Shown one piece after another: positions 57,003 through 64,000 of a DNA stretch of 64,000 nt. The stretch is taken from the NCBI GenBank assembly GCA_037039925.1, contig JAXRKP010000618.1:101001-165000 (forward strand). Direction: 5' to 3'. The notes below the pieces were generated by a model. That model saw only the letters and a program-made list of their open reading frames with translations, did no database searches and was not told the origin of the DNA. This DNA comes from Doris montereyensis. Its lineage: Eukaryota > Mollusca > Gastropoda > Nudibranchia > Dorididae. How positions within the stretch are numbered: position 1 is the first letter of the stretch; each line of letters starts with the position of its first letter. Both the position numbers and the translations under genes were made by a program.

Positions 57003-58262
57003 TCCTGGTAAGGCTATGACCAGTAAATATGCCGGTTTGCCACACGGTACTCTGTACAGTTATTTTTATGCCTTTCTGCAAGACGCCAAGGATTACCTGT
57101 TTTGCACTGTTTGCCTGCAACAACAAACACTAGATCTATGCCCAGCATTAGCCGGGAAGGAAGTACGGATCAAAAGAGGTTGAATATTCCTTCTCCTTGT
57201 TACCCTCTAACTTGTCTTTTGCTCATTCTCTCCATAAGTAATGCTTTGTGATTGGTTAACCAATTAGTGAACAAGGAAAAGAACGCTTTCATGCTCATAA
57301 ACTATGTCAAATAGGCATCTGGTTGAGCCTATCTGGCAACTGGTAGTAACGATGCTAACAGAAAACTATACTATGTATGAAGTGGAATACAACAGTCATA
57401 ATTTAGGTACACTCCTTAACAACACTAGAAAAGTGGCCAGCTCTGCCAGCGCAATGGCGGCCACGTACGCTAGTTGGATCGCTGACATTCATTGCCACGG
57501 CGTAAGGCTGCTCACAGAGTTTTACAAGTTCACGAGGTAGTGTGACTTCTGACCAGGCCATCACCACTCTATTGAATTCAGTTGCATGGCGACCATCTGG
57601 TCTCATCCCAGTCGTGCCAAACTAGGATGAATCCATTCTTTTCAATCTAAGTAGGAGACAACAAGACCAACTTTTAAGAATATATGTGTTTGCACAAATA
57701 CATTTTTATAAAATTATTTTATAATAAAAATGTATTCGTGCAAACACACATATTCTTATTATCAACCCAGCCATACACACTTTCGAAACAGACTAGCTCA
57801 CATTTACACCCCTCCAGCGATGGACTTGTCCTAGAAGGATCATTTCATTGTACAATAGGTGTGATCGATAAATGAAAGTTGTATAAAAATAAAATCAAGC
57901 CTACCTCATGCACAGTACAACTATTAGCATCATTACTACCAGTTGCTTGAGGAAAAGATAATGATAGACACACCCCTTTTGAAATAGACTCAACCAGATG
58001 CCCATTAAATGTAAGGTGTTATGAGTCTGAACGCGTCCTTTTTCGTCTTTACTAAATGGTTAACCAATCAGAAAATATTATTTTAAAAGAGGATGCGCAT
58101 AAGGCAGTAAGAAGGTAACAAGAAGGAGGGATATTCAGGCCTCTGTTGATCCGGGTATCGCGCTGTGAGAGGTTTGTCGCAGGCAAAACAGGAAATCCCT
58201 GACGTATCGCTCAACAGAGTTCTGTAGCAAACCGGCATTTACCGGTCATAGCCTTACCAGGG
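57003..58262. mobile_element. TTAA-flanked element with long inverted arms, 1260 bp
   Basis: TTAA at 56999-57002 and 58263-58266. The terminal inverted repeats extend about 270-320 bp: left TCCTGGTAAGGCTATGACCA, right (read inward) CCCTGGTAAGGCTATGACCG, then TGCCGGTTTGC, CTGTTTTGC, CTCCTTGTTACC and GATTGGTTAACCA in both arms. No transposase. Starts 37 bases after the previous TTAA element. Confidence 0.8.
57675..57759. repeat. Near-perfect 85-bp hairpin
   Basis: The arm AAGAATATATGTGTTTGCAC AAATACATTTTTATA is complementary to TATAATAAAAATGTATTCGT GCAAACACACATATTCTTA with about three mismatches and a short AT loop. Lies between the long arms of the 57003-58262 element. Confidence 0.9.
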
Positions 58263-58800
58263 TTAAGATCTGATGACCCATTTGACCCAGAAATGGTTGG
58301 CTAGATAGGAACACTTTGCCAAATTTTTGCCAATGTTAAAAAAAATGGGAATGAAGTGAATATAAGGGGGGGGGTTCAGGAGGGTCTCCCCCTGTTTATA
58401 TGAAAACCCAGTGAAGAAAAAGGGTGAGGGGGGTCTCCCCCCTGATTATGCGAGAACCTACTTAAAAACAAGGAGGGGTGTTTCAGGCAGGTCTCCCCCC
58501 CTGAATCAAAGTCCTGAAATAGAATAGATACAATGATACTCAATAAAAAAACTGTTTTATCTAATAGTTAATGCTATTTGGCATTTATACAGAACACCAC
58601 CTAGCCACTTTTTGTAGTTAGGTTTATTTCTGAGTCAAACGGGACATCACTCTTTAAGGGATGCCATAATTTATTGGTTACCCCTATTGTACAATGGAAT
58701 GACCCTAGTAGGACAAGTCCATTGCAAGAGGAGTATTAATGTGAGCTGGTCTGTTTCGAGTGTGTATGTGTGACTGAGTTGATATTGAAGTGACCGCCTA
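57755..58800. repeat. Inverted repeat pair, about 120-bp arms
   Basis: 57755-57875 (CGAAACAGACTAGCTCACAT, TGGACTTGTCCTAG, CATTGTACAATAGG) is the reverse complement of 58675-58795 (CCATTGTACAATGGAATGAC in the other direction, AGGACAAGTCCATTG, GAGCTGGTCTGTTTCG). This pair interlocks with the arms of the 57003-58262 element. Confidence 0.8.
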
Positions 58801-59729
58801 AATGCCCAGTGCTTGGGAAGCAGAGAAAACAGGCATTTAGGCAAAACGGATATTTAGACGAAAGTAGGCCAGTGCAACAATTGGGGGGGGGGGGGGTGAT
58901 CACCAAGAAGGTTCATCCAGTATGGTGCAGAGATTCAACATTTATGAAAAAATTAATGCTTTTCTAATGTTAAAGCCGATGATGTTGCCAATATAATAAA
59001 TTAATATTGGACATACCACAAAGCTGGGATGCAGAAGTTAGCGCTCACAGTATTCTCCAAGTGAACCTTTTTTTATAATTTACTTCAGTGGGACACCAGA
59101 GCATGCTTCCATGTCCCGACTTTGCAGTAGAGACTTTCGTAAAAAAAACATGAGAGTCAATTTGCTTTTAAGACGTAAAACTTTCAGCAAATTGATTCAC
59201 TGAACTATTAAAGTTAAATCAATTTTGCAACGTGAACATTTTCGATAACATACAATTCATGCAACATTTTATGTCCGAGTAGGGTCACCTAAACAGTGCG
59301 GTGTGAGAAAGTATAAAGCATATGTTTGTAAGTGTATTTTCCAATGAAAATTCATAGACGCACACATTACGTTATTATTAGATCTATTACATATTATATA
59401 GGCTAGAGTCGTGTAACATCAATTGGAAGTACCACTCTTCTCACTTGTATTCTTTAAAAACAATTTGAACCCAACAAAAAAACTATGCAGGTTGAAGCAC
59501 TCAGAGGGTGTTTTAGTATGATAAGCGCTATAGAAATGTATTTTATTATTATTATTATTTTTCACATCTCAAAAAAAGATAGAGATTATATATATGTGTT
59601 TTCTGGAGCTACATTTTGATACATCTATTGCTTCGATGCCTAAAAAAGCGTTACGGCTAGAAATTTTGTCTTTTCTTTAATTCTACTGTTTCGAAACAAT
59701 CAAACCTTTTCCATTTTCATTGTTTACAG
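58800..59729. other. Upstream of TFIIS exon 1
   Basis: No gene recognised. Contains a G11-12 run near 58885, three related G-run/GGTCTCCCCC repeats just before (58370-58500) and an (ATT)n patch near 59545. The promoter is not identifiable; TGTTTACAG just before 59730 could be an acceptor of a 5' UTR intron. Confidence 0.4.
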
Positions 59730-59741
59730 AAAATCAGGATC

Positions 59742-59810
59742 ATGGGTGCTGAAGATGAAGTCTTGAAAATTGGCAAGAAACTGGAAAAACTTATCTCCAC
59801 TGATGCATCA
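59742..59810 (+). CDS. TCEA: TCEA exon 1 (coding)
   Basis: 23 codons, [20 protein letters not shown] then DAS, ending phase 0 at GTAAGT. Corresponds to MEDEVVRFAKKMDKM of vertebrate TFIIS, which fixes the start. Confidence 0.88.
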
Positions 59811-62800
59811 GTAAGTTCTCTGAAGTGAGAGTGGGAATGCCAGACTTGACAGATATTTAAGAATATCTCAATTGAGCACTCGCATGATGCATCATAGCAG
59901 CAGCAACAAAAGACACGTAAGGATGGATTTCTATAGTCCGTATCCCCACACGAGTGTAGGCTCACCGACTGTACATAATTTAGCCCTGGCAGGCCATTTC
60001 ATTCAAAGTCCTTCTCAACTATCTGGGAAGCATACAGTACATCAGTCTGTTAAGTGCTTCATACTAGCATTGACAAGATCTTTCTTTACCTATAGCTTGG
60101 TACTCATTCCCACCTGAGTCAAGTGAGGAAAGCAGTGTGAAGTACCTTTTTCATAAGAGTACAACATCATGAAAATAACCTAACATGGACCACCCAGTGT
60201 GTTTGAACCACAGTGTCGACATGATTTCAAGACTCACTCTACCACGGTTTTTTCTCAACATGTATAAACACACACATTTTTTCTTGAGACTGGTAGTGTT
60301 GTATTGTGTCAGTAAGATTAAATGTGGATTCTTGAATTATAATGGAATGTAAGGTAATGATAGCTGGCTGCTTAAAAAGAGTTTGCAATGAATATAAATG
60401 AACTGAAAATGTGTGAATAGAAAACAATCATAGGTTCAAAAAAGTATACACAGTTTTGTGGTTTTAAGGTGAAGTCAAGAGGCCTTGTGTTTGATGGAAC
60501 GTAGCCAACCAATATTTTTTCATAAGGATTCTTTGACTGGTGGCAATTTAACTCATTTCCATCTAAAGAATAACTAAAATGTTCCAAGTTGAAGCAGTGT
60601 ATGTTCACATTAGATATGAATCCTTATTGCACCAATGTTATTTTGATTGAAATATACATATATATATATATTATGATATATATTTATTGTTTATTCATTA
60701 GGATCATACTTGGCTTTGGACCTTTTGAAAGCCCTTAGAGATGCTAAAATGACCCTTTGACGTCTTGCAGGTAATTGTTAAACTAATGCTTTCACTTTTA
60801 GGTTTATTTGGATGTGAGATTTATTATCGGTCCCTTCAAACTATTGAAGTAAGTTCTTTTCTTGATGATGTCATTAATTTGGTATGCATTATAACACAAA
60901 CACTCACTTGATGAATGTAGTCTGTATAATAATCCTTATTTTTGGTTCAAATCTGTCGTCGTAGAAAACGCGGATTGGGATGACCGTCAACAATTTGAGG
61001 AAAGCTAGCACCAACGAAGAAATCGTCACACTTGCCAAAACTCTGATCAAGAATTGGAAAAAGCTCCTCCCCCGCAGGTAACATGACAGAACAGAATGTT
61101 TAATACACATGTACATTGATATCATGCATCAAGCTTTTAATTTGTGGAATCGGTGATTTGGGAAACATGTGGATGCATTAGGTTACCAGGAAAACTACTC
61201 GAAAGTAAAGGCGGTGTGGAAAGCAATGACAAACTACCACTAGAAAAACCAGGGCCTTACTGCCGATTACCTTACGCTAAACTAAGAGTATGGGACTCGC
61301 TTTAATTTACTTTTTACAGGAGATGTAAAAGGTGTCTTAGACAAACTTATCTTATCACTAAAGTCCCAGAGATTACCTTACTTGTGGATGTAAAATCAAG
61401 TTACCAGCTGGGTCATTGGTTTTTGCTGATTTTAGGGATTAGACTTAACTACTTATGTTCATAATCCACACATATAGATAGGATTGCAGGTCTTTTGGCT
61501 AAAGAATATCAATTGTAAATTTTTAAGAAGTTTGAAACTCATTTGAAGGACATAGCTGAGGGCTGCTTATATTTCCAATGTCTGTAAAGCAACATACAGG
61601 CGTATAAAAAAAGCTACAATTTTTTTGTCACAGCGTTAAATAAAAACCCTAATAATTTTGTTATTTTGACGTCAGCAGATCTGTTTGTGTTAGTCTAAAG
61701 TCTAAGAATTTTGTCACTTAACTATGGCATGTCCTTTCGCAGATGTAGTTATAGCCAATCATGTGTCACTTGTTTCATTTCTATCTTTCTTTCTTTATCA
61801 GTTACCATTCTACCTTCCGGTGTATGGGGTAAGATGCCTGAAATGATCTTTCTCCAGGCTGCCCTGTCCTGGCATGTTCTGTTTTTTGTTGTTGCTTTAA
61901 TGCCTCTTTTATATCTTCTTCCCACTTTCTCCGAGGCCTGCCTTTTGGTCTTTTACCTTGGGTTTTAGCACTGTATACTGATTTAGCTATTTTATTGTCA
62001 TTCATTCTGTTTACATGCCCAAACCATCTGAGTTGGTTTATTTCTATCTTAATTTTTATGCCATCTGCTTTGGTTTGATCTCTTATTGTTGTGTTTCTGA
62101 TTTTGTCTCTTTTAGTTTTCCCTATTACTATGTTTCATTTCATTTAGAAAGCCCAGGGGGCATAAGTCGCACAACAGCAAGGTCAACGGGTGGGGAAGCC
62201 AGTCAGAAAATGGACGAAGGATCCCAGGATGATGGAGATGACGGCAAGAAAGCAAAGAATTCCAACGATGAGGACGAAGACCGAACCTCGGGGTCGAGCG
62301 TAGAATACCTCACGACTGATGCCGTCAGGCTGAAGTGTCGTGAGTTGCTGTGTGCTGCTCTCAAAAGTAAAGGTACGTGTCGGCTTTCAAGGTGGGTCTT
62401 TGCATCCATTTTATTGTAGTAGTAATTTTTTTCTCTTTAAGTCTTTAATTGCTACATATGCCAAAAGGCGTCGATCGGTAATAGCCGCTAGATTGCGAGA
62501 TACACCAGAAAGCAACACACGGATGTAACGTGATGAAAATACGAAATAAAAAGTACGAGCTTGTAATTGAACTGCTGTGACTTCCTATCATCGATAAGAT
62601 GCTAATCGAAGTTATAAAAAGTTTTAGCCTCTAAGGTCAGGTTTTTGTCAACTTTTTACAGTAATTACCGTTTGTTTACATTGTGACAATGGATTCAGAT
62701 GATGAAAATGAGGTATACACTAGACATGATTCTGATTCTGGTGACGATTTTTACTCCGTCAACGGCGAATTTGATCCAAATACTGATACTGGCGGGCCAG

Positions 62801-64000
62801 AGTCTAGATCTAGATCGAGTTCTCGGGGTTCTGATGATGAAATAAGGCGTGGTAGAGGGGTGTGGTATTGGTGATAGTGGTGACAATGAATGGCTTTGGA
62901 ATGTTTTAGTTGATGAGGAAACTGGAAATCCTTTTGAATGGCTTATGATTTTCACTGAAATGACAGGCCTAAAGAATATTGAGTTGAGTGAAGAGGAAAA
63001 GATGTATCCTGTGTGTAAGTGAATTATAGGCCTACTTGTCATCTCGTTGTTTGTTCATGTTTTTGTATATTTTTCAATATTTTTTACTGACCAACACAAA
63101 GTGAAAAACACCAATATATGAAGAGCAAACACCACATATGGTTTTGTAGTTTACTTACATACACTTATCAATAATTTTCAGCATTGAAACAATTTTTATT
63201 TTCATTTTGGGTGGGAATATGGGTCAAAATGTAGAAAAATGCACAAAATTTGCATATTAATTAGCTTTCCAAGATGGCCACCAAGGTGACATGATATAGT
63301 TTGAAAAATTTTTCATGCCAAATTGTTGGAAAGACTATCCGCTAAGATATATGTAAATTTCATGAAGATGCGTCAAGTGGTTTTATTTTTAAGATTTTTT
63401 TTTTTAAACCACCCATTTTTAACTGATTTTCCTCAAACGGCATAGCAACTGGGATTTATATCAGTGCCAAAATGGATAGCAACTAAAGAGTTAAGAGCGA
63501 AAAAACTGGGCCTGTGATTATTCCATCACCTGTCTGCTAACCTTGACCTTGAACTAAATCTAGCTGACTGGTTTCACATGCAGCATTGATTTTAACTAAA
63601 ATCAAATAAAATCTAACCAAATAGACACAAGAAAAAGGGAATTGCTAGGTGCTAGTAGCCCTTGCTCTAACTCATCTTCATCTGAAAGATGTCAAATCTT
63701 GATAAACTTGAAAGTGGTCGGTTACCAGCTGGGTCGCTTAAATTGGAAAGTTCTCAAATTGATGGCTTCATAATGAAAAACATTTGTCATAAAGGCCTCA
63801 TACAAAATAAGAAGCCTTGAAACCAATTGGTTGTCTTCAAATAGACTGGAACCCCAGCACATCCTGGTTGGAGTAAATTGCAATGAAACAAACAAATAAA
63901 CAAATGGAATGAAAGACTTACGTTCTTGTGCTGATTTCTTATCTTGTATTCTTTCTTTCCATCTAAAAGATATTCCTGAGGGAGCTCACGACCCAAATGA
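59742..64000 (+). CDS. TCEA: Transcription elongation factor TFIIS (TCEA), 5' part
   Basis: Coding exons: 59742-59810, 60702-60770, 60965-61077, 62152-62371, 63970 to window end (continues beyond). The N-terminal TFIIS/LW domain is recognisable: [71 protein letters not shown] charged, disordered linker follows ([20 protein letters not shown]), then the start of the central domain, [20 protein letters not shown], and [15 protein letters not shown] stimulates transcript cleavage by arrested RNA polymerase II; the zinc ribbon lies outside the window. Exon 2 is out of frame internally by two compensating one-base shifts, although its length (69) keeps phase 0 on both sides. Exon 4's acceptor is AAAG|CCC (62150-62151), chosen because it alone joins the frames. 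Paralogue (TCEA1/2/3) cannot be assigned. Confidence 0.9.
59930..60200 (-). mobile_element. SINE-like family C
   Basis: GTGTAGGCTCACCGACTGTA, CAAAGTCCTTCTCAACTATC, ACAAGATCTTTCTTTACCTA, TCCCACCTGAGTCAAGTGAG, then the core AAGTACCTTTTTCATAAGAG. In TCEA intron 1, antisense. Confidence 0.75.
60702..60770 (+). CDS. TCEA: TCEA exon 2 with two compensating frame shifts
   Basis: 69 bases between ATTAG and GTAATT. Frame 0 meets TGA after nine residues. The family sequence [15 protein letters not shown] is in frame +2 from 60713; after CTTT (60755-60758) the ending DVLQ returns to frame 0. One base missing near 60710-60713 and one extra T near 60756-60758 explain this. Confidence 0.8.
60965..61077 (+). 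CDS. TCEA: TCEA exon 3
   Basis: [37 protein letters not shown] in two blocks; the conserved helices of the LW domain. Acceptor GTCGTAG, donor CAG|GTAACA. Confidence 0.92.
61783..62130 (-). mobile_element. LINE copy F, 3' fragment in TCEA intron 3
   Basis: Antisense tail TTTCTTTCTTTATCAGTTAC, then in reverse [20 protein letters not shown] and [15 protein letters not shown]. The inner end, TCTCTTTTAGTTTTCCCTAT, lies about 20 bases before the exon 4 acceptor. Confidence 0.88.
62152..62371 (+). CDS. TCEA: TCEA exon 4 (linker and start of central domain)
   Basis: [20 protein letters not shown], an acidic stretch with DGDDGKK and DEDEDRT, then [24 protein letters not shown] in two blocks. Donor G|GTACGT; ends phase 1. 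Confidence 0.9.
62441..63490 (+). mobile_element. Non-autonomous piggyBac-type element in TCEA intron 4
   Basis: TTAA at 62437-62440 and 63491-63494; TIRs GTCTTTAATTGCTA and TAGCAACTAAAGAG (12 of 13 internal positions complementary). Closely related TIR to 56298-56961 (CTTTGGTTGCTAT). About 1050 bp; carries only the transposase N-terminus. Confidence 0.82.
62689..63021 (+). pseudogene. piggyBac transposase N-terminal fragment
   Basis: [20 protein letters not shown], then [18 protein letters not shown], a frameshift near 62855-62875, and [39 protein letters not shown]. The [14 protein letters not shown] part aligns with WIWELVQDPESGKP of the relic at 7251-6950. No DDE core follows before the terminal TTAA. 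Confidence 0.78.
63495..63969. other. TCEA: TCEA intron 4, 3' part
   Basis: No repeat recognised; ends in CTTTCTTTCCATCTAAAAG acceptor. Confidence 0.5.
63970..64000 (+). CDS. TCEA: TCEA exon 5 start (cut by window edge)
   Basis: Completes the split codon as D and reads IPEGAHDPN, matching the position of the segment after AALK in the insect protein. Continues outside the window. Confidence 0.8.
   Translation, partial: MFLRELTTQM

Noticed and set aside
56872..57183. 103-residue ORF spanning 56872-57183
   Set aside because: Crosses the boundary between two TTAA elements, so it cannot be an ancestral gene.
60755..60763. TGA in TCEA exon 2 as a selenocysteine codon, tempting because TRNAU1AP is nearby
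   Set aside because: TFIIS is not a selenoprotein. The residue pattern DVLQ continues in another frame right after, which a recoded TGA would not explain.

Overview
This is a eukaryotic nuclear window from an animal. It is AT-rich, intron-rich and crowded with transposons. The gene content (a REX1-B domain protein, the tRNA[Sec]-associated RNA-binding protein SECp43/TRNAU1AP, a two-domain GT32-like membrane glycosyltransferase and transcription factor TFIIS), together with tRNA-derived SINEs, RTE-like LINEs and piggyBac relics, fits a lophotrochozoan, most likely a gastropod mollusc. That placement is an impression from gene and repeat style; I ran no database search.

Layout. About 1-2.9 kb holds a degenerate tandem repeat interrupted by a LINE fragment and a TTAA-type MITE. 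About 2.9-10.1 kb is a REX1BD gene on the minus strand (3 coding exons); its 5.8 kb first intron carries a decayed piggyBac transposase, a terminal-inverted-repeat (TIR) element and a pogo/Tigger element. About 10.1-15.6 kb is a repeat-filled region between divergent genes. About 15.6-31.3 kb is TRNAU1AP on the plus strand (10 coding exons), with SINEs, LINE fragments, a minisatellite beside exon 6 and a TTAA MITE in its introns. About 31.3-46.3 kb has no recognisable gene: it holds SINEs, an 18-copy 44-bp minisatellite, a near-full-length LINE and a 35-bp minisatellite. About 46.3-48.1 kb is the glycosyltransferase gene on the minus strand. About 48.9-58.8 kb is repeats, including a second near-full-length LINE and a cluster of TTAA-flanked elements. 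About 59.7-64.0 kb is the 5' part of TFIIS on the plus strand, running off the window end.

The four genes are ordinary chromosomal neighbours with no visible functional link. The most striking cross-cutting observation is that all four carry single-base indels inside otherwise conserved coding sequence: a homopolymer G/C run in REX1BD exon 2, a short C run in TRNAU1AP exon 10, two compensating shifts in TFIIS exon 2, and two shifts in the glycosyltransferase. In the three spliced genes the intron phases fit the intended frame once the indel is discounted. This points to base-level assembly errors, or less likely to real pseudogenisation, and explains why simple ORF calling misses these genes.

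The transposon content is rich: at least three LINE lineages, three SINE families sharing modules, one piggyBac relic with all three catalytic aspartates visible, four TTAA-flanked non-autonomous elements (two still carrying the acidic piggyBac N-terminus), a Tigger derivative and a foldback family. I found no convincing evidence of a new gene system; the candidates for novelty are the N-terminus-only piggyBac derivatives, the LINE tract abutting a TFIIS splice acceptor, and the paired LGD motifs of the glycosyltransferase.
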